64,000 nucleotides of DNA from Blumeriella jaapii. Its lineage: Eukaryota > Ascomycota > Leotiomycetes > Helotiales > Drepanopezizaceae. Below, one piece after another: positions 34,571-46,726 of the stretch (its first letter is position 1; each line of letters begins with the position of its first letter). A program made the translations under genes and the position numbers. The stretch covers positions 391,001-455,000 of the forward strand of contig VWND01000022.1 in the NCBI GenBank assembly GCA_009599575.1. Direction: 5' to 3'. The notes under the pieces were generated by a model. The model made no database searches and was not told where the DNA came from. It saw only the letters and a program-made list of their open reading frames with translations.

Positions 34571-36972
34571 TATCACTTTTAACTGATCACCGCAAATTCA
34601 ATAAATAAATCAGAATCGTCAAGAACGGCACACAGTTGAGTTGGAGTTTTCGTCCTATACATTTGATATTAAATTAAGAATAAAGATAATAAATTACTCA
34701 TAACACTGACAGGATATTGTGAAATGTCACTGACAGGACGCGATCAGGCGTTGTAAGAGGTTGTGCGAGGCACAGGGTCAGACGTTCACCGAGTCGGCCG
34801 AATCGACTACTGCGCCCAGTCGTGCAGGACGTCAACCGGCACAGCTGTCTGCATTGCATGTGCAAAGAAAGATCGAAATAGCTGCTGCAAGTATTCCCAA
34901 AAGAAGCGGAATCGAAGATGTAGCGTGGGCGGCAGCGGCATGCCCGTTGGGGGCAATGAACGCCGTACCCAGCCACTGAGACAGTCTGAACAACATGCTC
35001 CTGTGGCCAGGAACTGTGCTGTACAAGTGGCTGAGGCGAGGTTTGACTCTACTTAGGCCAATCTGCAGACGTAAAGACGGAATTTGTGGTCACATTGGAA
35101 AGTGACAAGTGTAAAATTGAGAAACCGAGGAAGCACGAATCAGTGAAATGAGAAGCAGGTGAGGAGATCTTGGTAAGTGACGGTAGCAAACGGTGTATAA
35201 ACACTTAATAAAGGAGCAAACGACAGATAGAAACACTGCGTCGTGTCCAACTCGTTGAAATGTGGAATCCAGGGCTTGAACGAATAGTCATGACACAAAA
35301 AACATTCCGAGCTCTCCAAAGTTCTGGGCTGACGGACGGGAACCGCTAAAATATCGTTTTCTGAGGCACACGCTCCGCTTTACAATTGTCTCAGGATACA
35401 TGTATAAGGTACCTGATATTCGTAGTACACCAAATTTCGTAGGGTCATCGTCGGGTGGCAGCTAGTACCATAATTCCCAATCAACTCAGAGGGGTTGCTA
35501 GTGTTAGAACTATTCCCCGTGGAAAAAGTGAGCTATGCCCAAGCGTAGGAGAAGTACACGGGGGACCAAAGCAAACAGAACAACGTCACCATAAGAATAT
35601 ACTCGCAACCCTTCTACGGACAGATGGACCGACAGACACGCGGAGCCCAGCCAAAAGCCTCTGAAATCACGTGGCGGCAAGATCAAGAAGAACCTTGTTT
35701 TGCAACCTACCAAGCATCACAAAACCCCTTGAATTATTGCTTGGTTGGACTCATACTGTAAAACACTTAGGAAACCTTTCTCAAACCTATCTAACGAAAA
35801 GCTTCATTTCATTGCCGCGCCCTCGAAATACACATCCGGACTTTTTACGCGTCATTAAACTTTTGACTACTCCGATCTGTTTGAAATGTCCTATTGGTTT
35901 TCTATTAAATCTTACCGATGCGCATTACGTATTATTAAATCAAGTCGCATTGTAACCCAATGATATCCAATTATACCAAACGAGAAAGCTTCCTGCCGAG
36001 TACGGAGAGGTCTCAGATCCCCAGAAGACAGAGGAGCTAGGGATTTGTCTCCGATGGAGTTTTCTTCCTTTCTATTCCTTTCTACATTCCCCTCACAAAG
36101 TGCGATACGGTACCCGAAAATGCGAAGCAGAAGAATGAAAGGTGATCACTCGAGGGTTTGACTTGAGAACAGGCTGACTATCAAGCCGCGAAAGGCATTG
36201 TAGGACCCAAAGACCGGAGAGCGTCCTAGGTCAATATCAAAAGCAAGCTGACAGCCCCCGAAACACATGCCGGGAGCGAATATCGGGAGATAAAAAAGCC
36301 TCGTGGCATTTCAATCAAACGGGATATTAATCGAACGAGGATACAGACGACTACGATTTTGCCGCTTGAACCTCGAGAAAAACACACCAGCAAGATACTT
36401 TAATTCGGCAGAACGAGGGAAGATAAGTAAGAAAACGGATTGCAACAGCAAATGCCAGTGGGCTGTTGGACAGTAATGATACAATTGCGGGAGTTACCTG
36501 TGAAAAACGAAGCCTTTCTCAAAACTTCAAAGAATTAATAGCAGGAGAAAATTCATCGCAGCGACATGACATGGTGTAGCCTACAAAAACCCGGGGTTTT
36601 CGAGGAGCGGGTTTCGTTTGCCTCTGACATTGTCAAAGGTGTTTTGAGATAGAGAAAAGAGATAAGACGATTAAGGTGGAAACTCACGTAACCAGATCAA
36701 AACGATCGAAGACTTTATTGAAGGTAAGCGCGGAGCTAGATTTTGACGCAAAAACAAAAATGAAAGATTTAGGTAGAAAGGTAATAACACGATTCCAATT
36801 CTAGTCAAAACAAACACTATTTATTCTTGGCAGAACTCACATATAGACACAAGAAAGCTACCTTAGACAAATGGTCATAAGACAAGCTATGATTTCCGCG
36901 GTTTTTTGGGGCTCTGACTGCAAATTGTTCCGGGGTAAGGATCCATTCTCGTCAAGGGCTCTCTTACCGAAA
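34571..36972. other. gene-poor flank of the transposon
   Basis: About 2.4 kb with no supported gene. GC content rises again but stays below that of the gene regions. A + strand frame at 34763-35056 has a cysteine cluster (CAQSC, CIACAKK, CCKY, RRC) resembling a degraded zinc-binding region, but with no clear family. A short repeated word, CACTGACAGGA, occurs twice at about 34706-34740. The rest shows no repeats or RNA genes that I can support. Confidence 0.35.
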
Positions 36973-38109
36973 TCATGCTGTCTTCGAGTACGTGCTTGGA
37001 TGCCCATGCTTCTTTCCATAAGCCCGGACTTTCCCGTCCAAATCCATCCTGATGAAGAACATGACAGCGGACACGATCCATGTCAACAAAACGTCACACG
37101 GCCAATAGTTCCTCTGGGCGCCACCCCACGAACAAGCTCTCATTGCCTGGCCCAAAAATCCCACAACGACAAGGTGTTCACCATTTTCTAGACCCTTGAT
37201 AGCCCCTGCGGCAACTTGATCGGGCGTTTGCACAGGATCCGTCTCCTCGATAATCTGCGTAATCTTCGGCTTGGTCTTATTCTCCGTCACTAGTCCTGGG
37301 CTATCGATGGTACCCGGGAAGACAGTGTGTATCTTGACACTATCGCCGTACAGCAGCAGTTCATGTGCCAGCGTATCACTCAAGCTTTTGATCGCAGCCT
37401 TTGCAGGGCTATACGGCGCATAGCCGACGAGAGTGAAGAGACCGGCGACAGAGCTTGTAAACACGAGATGTTTGGTTCCTCCCTTGCCGACCTTGTCTGG
37501 TGCCAACCACTCACGCAGTATAGCCTGTGCCATGTCCGAGCAGGAGAAGTAGTTCAGATCCATCTGCTGCCGCATAATCGACTTCGGGGTATCGATGAAA
37601 AGACTCGGGTGTGAACCTCCTGCCACGCACCATACGACGTCGGGGGCTTGCCCCTGATTCCAAGCAATGACTTCGGCAATCACTCGATCGGCGCCATCTT
37701 CTTCGGACAAGTCTGCGCTGATGTATTGAAATCGCTGCGAGGATGGATCGGCTGCTGAGGCCTGGTACAATTGTCAGCTTGGTCGAGTTTGCGACTGGAG
37801 GACGGCATACTATGACCGCAGCCAACGCCTCCTTCAATTTGTCGACATTCCGGGATACAATGATCACATTGGCTCCCTTCTGCGCAAGCTGTACGGCGAC
37901 ACTCCTGCCCATGCCCTCCGACGCGCCGGTGACGAGGACCGTCTGTTGTGGTCAGAGCGGCTCAAGGTGGAGGGAGAGCAGAGGCTCACTTTGCCTTTCA
38001 CATCGAATTTGTTACCGCCAAAAAGACCGATAATTGATGGCAATAGCACCAACAGACCGACGATTACACTGGAAATGGTCCAGAAGCTCAAATCGAGAAT
38101 TGCGGCCAT
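36973..38109 (-). CDS. TSC10: 3-ketodihydrosphingosine reductase
   Basis: Three exons: 38109-37990, 37942-37811 and 37761-36973; introns are 47 and 49 nt. The product is 346 aa. It reduces 3-ketodihydrosphingosine to dihydrosphingosine with NADPH, the second step of sphingolipid synthesis, on the cytosolic face of the ER. An N-terminal membrane segment ([21 protein letters not shown]) precedes a short-chain dehydrogenase fold. The cofactor motif is [16 protein letters not shown], formed across intron 1. The catalytic motif is YSPAK in [19 protein letters not shown], with SS in [25 protein letters not shown] is typical of this subfamily. A C-terminal hydrophobic stretch ([13 protein letters not shown]) matches Tsc10 anchoring. 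It is head-to-head with the Zn2Cys6 gene, 825 bp apart. Confidence 0.93.
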
Positions 38110-38934
38110 CTCGATGCACGGTGCTGGTGAGCATTGAAAAGTTAGCTGCAGCTTCACCATGAAAAGCGGATGCTGACAAGCCGATAAGCTTCAGGGGCGA
38201 CCCACTTCGTAACCGAGCCTTAGCGGGCATTTGTTTTGTTTCCATCCATTTCCAGCGCTAGGTCAACGACGAGAATTCAATCTGTTGCACATCAAGCAAG
38301 AAACTCTTGTATTCCGGAGGACGACTCTATGCACCACCCGATTACTACTTCGAGTAGACGAACAGGTTAGTTACGGCATTTCGATGGCAAAAAAGAGACC
38401 GAGATGAACCGTCTAATCTTTCTGCGGGTGCTGTGGCCCTTCGGTCGGAGGAATCCGTCTCACTGCTCACTCCTCTGGGACAAATCAAGTCTCGATACTC
38501 AGGGCCACATGGCACATCCATATCATTGATTGCGTTGGTAAGTACTGATTGGTTACTGTCATTCTTCACGAACGGCCATCATCTGCTACGTATATCCGGC
38601 TCCCGAACAACATCTACAACCCGCTGGGCTATTCACTTAGGGGCTAGAATGTTTTCAATAGGCCATTCCACTAGATACCTTGACGCTGAGGACAGCTTCA
38701 GATTGTCACCCGATTACCAACTTCTCACTGCAAGACTAATCTAGGACTTCTATTACCTCTTCTAAGCGGGCGCAGTTACACAACAGACACCGTAACACCA
38801 ACAGCGTTTTGTCTTTGCGGCTCAGCACATCCAAGTGCTCCATGGTAGTCTTACGGGAAGTCTGATTACGGTCACGCCAAAGATAAGCTTCGGTCAAACC
38901 TCAAGCCTCGAGTGTCTGTTCATTCAAGCTCAAA
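38110..38934. other. shared divergent promoter region
   Basis: 825 bp between the TSC10 start (minus) and the Zn2Cys6 start (plus). No gene of its own is supported. A CGG/CCG-type site for the neighbouring regulator could lie here, but I see no clear paired triplets. Confidence 0.4.
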
Positions 38935-40837
38935 ATGTATGCACATCCACCTGAGCCAGAAACCACTGCAATGCACTCCGCTTTCTTGCCACTCGAAAGT
39001 TCTGGTACTGCAGACGTCACGGATCGTGCCGCACTTGCAGACTGTCAAGGAGAGAGTTCTTTCATGTTTCATCAGTCAGCTGCTTCGCAGGCAGGGAAAA
39101 TGCAAACAGAACGGAAGAGAAAACATCACCGGCGGTCTAGAGCAGGTTGCGTCACCTGCAAAAAACGTCACCGGCGATGCGATGAGACAAAACCCTACTG
39201 GTATGCTTCCCGCATGATATAGAACGCAAAGAGCAATTATCTGAACCTGTGAACAGCCACAACTGCTTGAAAACCGGCGGACGCTGCGGGTATTTAGAAC
39301 CACATGAGCCGGCTATCAACACGAGCATTGCTATTTCCCGCGATGACCACGATTGGATTTTATCCTTACCAGTACTTCAATACGACTACACGACTCACTG
39401 CAGCCCGCTTCCTGAAAGATTATCTGGTTTGTCTAAGATGCTGTTCAATCACGGTGTGTCATTCCAGATATGCCCCATGCCACCAACTTCAGACATTGAT
39501 GGCCGCCCATAGGCGCGAGTTACAACACGCTCACCCGTCAACCCGTGAGAAAGAAATTTCGGCACTCCGAGATGCAGTTCAGCACCAGCGACATCGCTAT
39601 CCTCCATTCTTTGCTCCATCTTACTGCCAATCACTGGGTATCAGTAGGTGGAAATCCCGGATACATGGCACCGACACTATATAACCACAAGCTCGAAGCG
39701 ATGAGAATCATAAGAGAGAGACTTCAAGACCCAAGGCAAGCGACGACTGATGGCACAGTTGGAGGTATCGCTATATTGATACTTGCAGAAGTAAGAACCC
39801 CCCTCACCCCTTGAACTCTGCCGAGAGTGAGCCATCTGGCTGTGTACCGCAGATACTGATGAGCCTCAGGTACTTTACGGAAGTCCCAAGATCGCAATCC
39901 ATCACCTAGATGGTCTGGAAACGCTCATGAGGCTGCGCGATGGCTTGCATATCAGCACACGGAACGGCTTCTTGTCCCGTTTGATTTGTCTGTAAGATGA
40001 GAATCACTCCAACCGATGCTGAAATCACCATGACCTAACGCGCAAGTTAGCGCAGACACACACACATCCTCCCAAGCCAAACAGCTACCTCGTTTCTACG
40101 GTGGCTCGGTACGCAGAAGCACCAAGACGTTGGAGCCAAAACTTTCTCCCCACACACGAACCATTGTCCCGCCACCCCCCTCGAACGCTCATTCCAGAAA
40201 CATGAACGTCACAGAGCCTAACATTAAATCACCCGCCAACGTCCCAGGAAGCCATTTCCTACTGGCAAAGATGTTCCACGACCTGCGCACCCACGCCTCA
40301 CTGAGAACCGCTTTCGAAAACGGCAGCGGCTCGATAGACGAGACGCACATTGTCTACCATCTCTGTACCATCGAACGATCCATCGACTCGTTCGTGCACG
40401 GCGGTCTCGACCGCGCCGGCTCTCCATCCCTCTCTCACGGTGTCAGCGGCCGCCTGATGGACATGCCCCTCAGGCCGTGCGGCGTCGTGGGCTCAATCTA
40501 CATCTACATGTTCCTCCGCAAGATCCCCGTCGACAACCCGGTGTTCGATTACATGGTGAGTCTCGTGCGAGAAGAGTTGGAGCGATTCGACGCCGAGCTG
40601 CTGCAAGGGATGTTCCCGCCGGAAATCATGTTCTGGATGCTGTTCGTAGCGGGCGTGGCTAGCTTGAAGAGGGAGGAGAGGCCATGGTTCGTGATGAGAT
40701 TGAGGAGGGAAATACGCATCTTGGGTTTGAAAGGGTGGCAGGAGGTGAGGGGGCTCTTGGGACGCCTTGCGTGGGTTGATGGGGTGGAACAGGAGGGCGG
40801 AAGGCAGCTGTGGGGGTTTCTGGAGGGGGAAAACTGA
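38935..40837 (+). CDS. Zn2Cys6 fungal transcription factor
   Basis: Proposed exons: 38935-39200, 39257-39426, 39513-39790, 39870-39991 and 40051-40837, giving 540 aa. The binuclear zinc cluster is CVTCKKRHRRC..C..C..C with spacing 2-6-6-2-6; its fourth Cys codon (TG|C) is split by intron 1. A basic stretch (KRKHHRRSR) precedes it. Introns 1, 3 and 4 (56, 79 and 59 nt) have clear GT-AG ends and rejoin the frame. Intron 2 (39427-39512, 86 nt) is the least certain: it is the simplest GT-AG choice restoring the frame, but a neighbouring frame (LMAAHRRELQHAH) also looks protein-like there. The C-terminal half is the helical region usual in fungal regulators. The target is unknown. It is nuclear and binds DNA as the family does. 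Confidence 0.8.
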
Positions 40838-43152
40838 GTACTGCGCTTTCAGGTTGAGAATATTCATTCAAGATCTTCTGAAAATGTGTCAATCTGTCAG
40901 TCAAAACGACACATCTGCTATAGGTCTGCGGACTGGGAGTGTGAATCGATGTCACGTGCACAGCACGTGTTTTGGCCCTGCCCTGCTCATAGCTCTCTCA
41001 GATATCGTTCAGATACATTTCGCAAGCAATGGATTCTTAAATCTACAAACGAAGCCTGGGAACCAATCACCCTGGAGCAGAACACCAGAAGTAGCTCCCA
41101 CGAGGCTGTGTACAGTACAGTACCTATCCCGAAAGGCCAAGATCGTGGACATAGCATGTTGTTCTCCCTCACTTTCTGCTTCGGACGCGTTCGAAGAAGA
41201 TCGCCCAGCAAACGTGCAAGACATTGGCGCCAAAGCCTCTTGCCCTTCCTTACCAGGATGGACGCATATCCGGCGGAGCTTGTCAAAAGTACAAGGTGAC
41301 CTCGCGGTTTAGCATCTGCGGCAATGGCTCAAGAAGGAAGGGTGAGAGATGAGCTCCTTGCTTGAATCCAAGGTTCGCAACAAAGATGCCGCGAGCCCGC
41401 GTAGTCGAGAACGCCGATCCAGGTTCCCTCGTTCGAGATCTCGCTTTGGTCAAGCACGAGAGAGTCCAATGCTTTTGGCGCTCGGGACCAATCGTGCAAA
41501 GCGAAGGCAAAGCTCGCGGTTACTGTACTACTAGTACTGCGAGCGAGAAATGTTATAGTACTTGAAACGATGGCTCGATGATGCAGACCCAGGTTACGAG
41601 ATCTTCTTTCTACCCTCCTCTGATGAAGTCAGACGCTTGCTGCTGTAAAGCTACCACGCCCTTTCTTTCTTTCTTCCTTTCTTCTCTGTTCATTCTACAT
41701 ACGCTCCCCAAATCTTGTCGTTTCATAATAGGGGGGTACGCTAAAAGCTCTTCAAAGATTCTCTACCTCGACACAGGTTCTCGCATCGCGCGCCACCGAT
41801 TCCACCACTCGCAGCAACAGCCGACAACACCACTCCATCCGAGCCTTCCTTCCTTCCGTATGCTCGCACAACCCCCTTGCGAGACACACAGGCGTAGAAC
41901 ATGAAGCCCCCCCTCTCTGTCTCTGCGCAAGGGGGACTTCGCTTCTCGCTTGCACAGCACATGCCATTGCGAGAGAGAGGCTCTCACCATGAGACCCTAC
42001 CGAGAGCTATACACAGAGCCGTGTTTCGGCGCGCCAGACCCGGCAGGGGAGAAGATGCAGTTGACGCCTCTGGAGACCGTGCCAGCTGAGATCGACCCGT
42101 CGCTCGATCCCGCCAAGCGTCTCTTGCCATCTCACGGCTTGCCTACCCAGAACGGGAACATCCGTGCTCTGGAGGCTGTGCTTTGTTTCGGGGATGAGCA
42201 AACAGCTGCTGATGCTGGAACACCGAGCAGTTCGCGCTGCAGAGCTGGAATGGGGGAGTCCGACCCGCGACGGGGATTGATATCGGCACTTGCCTCTCGC
42301 TCCTGATCAGACACAGCGGCTGTGGAAGCGGTGTTCGGCTCGGATTTCCCGAGCTCTTCAAGACTCGCGCTCCGGGGCCAATCAATGACTTAGGTTCCCA
42401 CTGTTTAGAACAGGTCTGTACGGGTTGTCTTTTGTTGCTCTCCACGGGTCACAAATGAGATTATATGGTGGGATGCGATTAGATGTCATGCTCTCCCATT
42501 TGACTCGTCTCAAGTCCGCCGTCCGGGACATCCGAACCGTTCGTTGGCGTGCACTTTGCGATTTCGTCATGAAACGTCTCCGTGGTCAATCGTCGCAGCG
42601 CCGGCCGGCTGCGAGGGACGGAGAAGTCGACGCGTTTGTGAGGGACGACCTGGCAGAGGTCCTGCTCCAGAGCTAAGTATCGACGATAGTGGCCTGTCTT
42701 GAATCTCAGTGAATGCCCATCGAACCCCGTACAGTACTGACCTATACATGCATGATAAGGCATGCAAGCTCTCAGAGTCCCGATCAAGGGCCTGCCTGTT
42801 CCAGCACACCTCGAATTTCCACAGATGGAGTCTTCGTTCCGTAGCCAGACCGGAACTCAGCCCACCGCCGAACCTCTCGTTGAACGACCATTGATTCAAC
42901 CTCGTGACCACGCTCGACCAACTCCCCCGCAATCATCCTCTCGAAAACAGCTTCTCCCTCCCTCCCTCCCAACGCCGTCACATACCCCACAGCCACCGCC
43001 CTTACTGCCCTCCTCCTCCTCACCCCCTCCCCATCCCTCACCCAATCCCCACCGCCCTCACAGCCTCGCACCTCGACTCACCCAGCGCGATTCTCGTCGC
43101 GGGACAATCGGAGGGGAGCGCGTAGTCGTGGGAGTTGTTTTAAAAGGGGGGC

Positions 43153-43178
43153 GGGGGGGGGGGGGGGGGGGGGGGGGG
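43153..43178 (+). repeat. poly-G run, 26 bases
   Basis: Uninterrupted G homopolymer following a GGGGGGC prefix. Similar runs occur at 56504-56517, 56701-56719 and 60924-60948. Confidence 0.95.
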
Positions 43179-43547
43179 TCTTGCGATGTTGAGAAGCGAG
43201 GGCGCCAAGCGAGACGAGCCGAGCCGAGCCGAGCCCCCGGGTTGCAGGTTCCATGGGCAAAACGGTCGGAGAATGTGAGACGGATTCAGCGTACGGGGTT
43301 CGTTTGGTTTTGCGAAGATACTGGGTCGGCGTTGGTAGAGCTGCAGTCGAGGGCTGGGAGAAAGTCCCGCGAGGGTAGATGGGGGGTGGGTGGAAGATGG
43401 TGGTGGTGGATGCGGGAGAGAGGGGGTGGGTTGCAGACAGATCGCTGGTAGGTTGGAATCAGCCTCTTGACTTGAGAAGAGAAAACTGCGTGATGTATGT
43501 GCATAGACTTGATCGGCATTTGGCTGGAGTGTGTGAAATGGAATTAA

Positions 43548-43745
43548 AAAAGAGAGAGAGAGAGAGAGATTGGAAGAGAGACAGAAATTGGAAGAGAGAC
43601 AGAGATTGGAAGAGAGACAGAGATTGGAAGAGAGAGAGAGATTGGAAGAGAGACAGAGATGGAAGAGAAAGAGAGATTGGAAGAGAGAGAGATCAGAAGA
43701 GAGAGAGATCAGAAGAGAGAGAGAGAACAGAAGAGAGAAAAAGAG
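43548..43745 (+). repeat. GA-rich tandem repeat, unit about 18-19 bp
   Basis: Starts as (GA)n, then repeats the unit GATTGGAAGAGAGACAGA about five to six times with decay into GATCAGAAGAGAGAGA units. It is strongly purine-biased on the + strand. No gene is implied. Confidence 0.9.
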
Positions 43746-44086
43746 GGAGAAAGAAGGTAATCTGCAAAGAGCGAGAGTCGCCCAAACAGCAGCATGCAAA
43801 AGACCATGAGGAATCGAAATCTTGATATTCAAAACAGTTGTTCTCGGGAAGAGTAAGAGGAAGATTGAAACTCGTGAAGGGAAGAAAAGAAAAAAAATAC
43901 ATAGGAGAGGTCCAGAACCGACGCTCCCGTTATCCCCCCCCCCCTGCCCTAGCCATTTCGCATCGTCGCCGCCGCATCTCGTGCCCCCAAGTTGCCGTGC
44001 CTCAATCGACTGCCCGCCTGCGTAGCCCACGCCAGACCACGATATCCCTTTCCAAAGCCGCAAAGCCGCAAAGCAGACCGGGGTCT

Positions 44087-45199
44087 CTACGAGACGACCA
44101 AGACCATCGGACCCGCAACGGTAATGGCATCCGTGAGCACCCCGTCGGCCGGCGTCGCGCTCGCCAGGTGGAGGTACGACACGCCCGCCAGCCCCTTCGG
44201 GACCGTACACGTGCCGTTGGAGAAGGTCGTGAAGGCGGCGCCGCCCGGCAAGCCGCCGTTGAGGAACGCACACGCCGAGCCGCCCGAGGCGGTCGTGGTG
44301 ACGGCGATCGGGGTGCCGGCCGCGATGGGAGAGGCCGGCGCGGCGGCCGCGGTGGCCATGGTCAGCGCCGGGAAGGGCTGGATGGCGAGATTGGAGCCCG
44401 TGGGGCAGGAGGTGATGAAAGTCGTGGCGAGGGTGAAGACGGCGCGGACGCCGAGGGGCGTGTCGAAGGCGGATGGGATGGCGGCCGTGCCCAAGGCGAC
44501 GCGGATGAAGGTCTGGTGGCGCGCCTCCACCGTCACGATCGAGGCGGCGACGCTGAGGATCTCCGGGGACTTGAGGAGCGGGGCCGCGGCCATGTATCTG
44601 GTTGCGTGTTAGCCGGTGACATGTTCGGCGGTGGCATCTGCGCGAGACCTACGCCGAGACTCCGATGTTTTCCAGTATGGCGGCGGTGGCGACCATGGCA
44701 TTCGCATCCGCCAGCGCGGCTTCAAAGTTGTACGTGCAAGCCGCCACGGGCGCTGTCCCAGCCCCGTTGATGGCGCTGATGAGCGTCGAGACGTGCGTCG
44801 CCTCGGTGCCTCCAATCGATTTCAGGTTCTTGATGTCTTCCGGCGTCAGGCCAAGCGCGGTGAAGGCCGTGTCTTGGAACTTGGAGAAGCCTTGCTGGTA
44901 GAACGCCGTCTCGAGGTGCTCCAACGTGAGAGCGCTACCTGCATGTGAGCTGCCGTGGACCGGGTAGGGAGGAGAGGGGGCATGTACAATACGAGGATAT
45001 CGATGTCGGTCAATCCGTCCGGGAGGCCCGTCGCAGGATTCTGCCTCTCCTCGAGAATTTGCTTCCGAGCCAGCTGTCCGTAGCGATACGCTCTCTTCTC
45101 TTCCAAAGTATACTCGTGCTTCGCTTCGGTGGGCAGCGCGATGGCGCTAACCACACATCCCACCAGGACCGCGCCCAAGATCTGTCTAATGCTAGGCAT
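44087..45199 (-). CDS. secreted ferritin-like (Rds1-type) protein
   Basis: Three exons: 45199-44988, 44934-44653 and 44597-44087; introns are 53 and 55 nt. The product is 334 aa. An N-terminal signal peptide (IRQILGAVLVGCVVSAIALP) is followed by a short basic/acidic segment. A ferritin-like four-helix region then starts at VFALTLEHLETAFYQQG and includes GGTEATHVSTLISAI, TYNFEAAL and IVTVEARHQTFIR; Glu and His at these helices could bind metal. The C-terminal part is Ala/Thr/Pro-rich and ends hydrophobic. The family includes the stress-responsive Rds1 protein of fission yeast. Inferred role: a cell-wall or secreted stress protein. The first donor (GTACAT) was chosen because it alone restores the helix frame. 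Confidence 0.85.
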
Positions 45200-46726
45200 G
45201 GTAAAGACGTTCCTTGGTCCTCTCTCTTTCTCGATCTCTCGGGATGTAAAAAGTAGAAGGTGCAACGTAGACGCACAAGTAGTCGTGAAAGTTGAACAAG
45301 ACCAGCCTGACCCAATTACAACTAGTGAAGTGATGAGATATTAAGATCAGAACTTCGGACGAGAAACGTTATATCGCAAGAGAGCCAAAAGAGAGAGTGG
45401 CAGCGGCCATGTGAAGTAGGGAGAGATGGAAATGATTACGGAAAAGCAAACCAGCGCTTGGAAAGAAGAGAGAAGAATGGTGATCAACGAAGAGAGAGTA
45501 GGGAGAGCTCAGATGAGGGATCGAAAGTACGGCATTAAGTTTCGCTGGACCAAACGTCCTTCTCTAGACTGGGGGACGGTGGCCGAGATAAAGGGCCACC
45601 GCGGCCCCTGCCGGCGTAGATTCAGGTCGTGAGGCCAGCCCGTGAAGCATCCCCAAGACGCATAACGACCGAAGAACGGAGCCAGGCGATCCGCCGACAC
45701 ACCTGTCACAACCTTAGTCACCAGCCCAACCGAACCAATGGAGGAGGCGCCTGTCGAATGAGACACGGCGTCCATTTTGACGGCCGTGTCGCGAGGAGCC
45801 CTCCTGTGTCAGGCCCGTTTAGGGCCCGCCTTGGCAGGTCGCATCACCACTTCAGGATCGCTCTGTCGAATGCAAGAGCACTGAGAATTGCACAACTCCG
45901 GCGGGCGAGTTTTCGGGATTTGCTACGAGCCATAAGAAAGTCGAATGTTGACAGGCGTTCGTTGCGTCGTCGTCGCAGTCTTGGCGTCGAGCTAACAGGG
46001 TGCGTATTTACTTTGCCCTCGTCAAGCGAGACACTACGCTCAACGTGCCCTAAACCACGAACAGACTTATCTGGCAGACGCAAGATGGCACTAAAGATGA
46101 ACTCCGCGGTGATGTGATTTGAACCCAAGGTTTCCGAAATCTGGCGAAGATTGCAACATCTTACGTAAGTAGCCAGTAAGCAGATGCAAGATGTTCAGGC
46201 CTGTCTTGTATGTACATATACACTGTACCCCGCAAAACAACAGAGAATTGCAATGAATGCTCGTCATTGATAATTAAATCAATCAGTTGTGACGGCCTTC
46301 TGTGGAGGATTTTGGGGACTTTCGGCCATTTATTGGATCTGCGCTAAAATTGTAAATGCACACGCTAAAGCAAAAGAAAAACCTTATTTTCTCCTTGTTC
46401 TCTTCACTCCTAAATTCTGGCCACCAACCACCCCTATCTCCATTTTGATTAATCGCCTCCTTCTTCCTCCATTCCTCCGTCATCTCATCTCAATTTGCCT
46501 CTCACCACCCCTCCTCCCAAATAACAATCTTACAAAGGAAAAAGCTTGTTTCTGTTCGCAACACAGAATGGGGGGCACATCAGTGAGAGCACAGAAGTTG
46601 CCCAATCACAACTGTGCATGTCGGTGTCGGCAAGTCCTCGGCGGATGAAGACTGAGGGCGACGGGGCCATCTCCTGATGAACCCACAAAGGGTCACCGGC
46701 GAGTTAGATGGGGCTGCAATAGGCGC
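45200..46726. other. intergenic
   Basis: 1.5 kb between two minus-strand genes: the promoter of the Rds1-type gene (right of 45199) and the 3' region of SSD1. Short frames (45629-46117 plus, 45844-46128 minus) have no recognisable domains. No RNA gene is found; a TTTGAACCC word near 46120 does not fold as a tRNA. Confidence 0.35.

Larger units (their letters stand above)
40838..44086. other. long gene-poor region with simple repeats
   Basis: About 3.2 kb with no gene I can support. A + strand frame at 41950-42306 and another at 42425-42676 have no recognisable domains. TACAGTAC motifs occur near 41109-41122 and 42730. A 26-base G-run is at 43153-43178 and a GA-rich tandem array at 43548-43745. 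Frames crossing the array (43379-43825) encode only RERDWKR-type low-complexity peptide and are not called. Confidence 0.4.

Noticed and set aside
43140..44273. A 377-codon minus-strand frame across the poly-G and GA-rich repeats
   Set aside because: Most of it is translated simple repeat (poly-Pro and Leu/Ser runs), and its start overlaps the true ferritin-like gene in another frame.
46110..46180. A possible minus-strand tRNA at a GGGTTCAAATC word
   Set aside because: No matching T stem or acceptor stem can be drawn.
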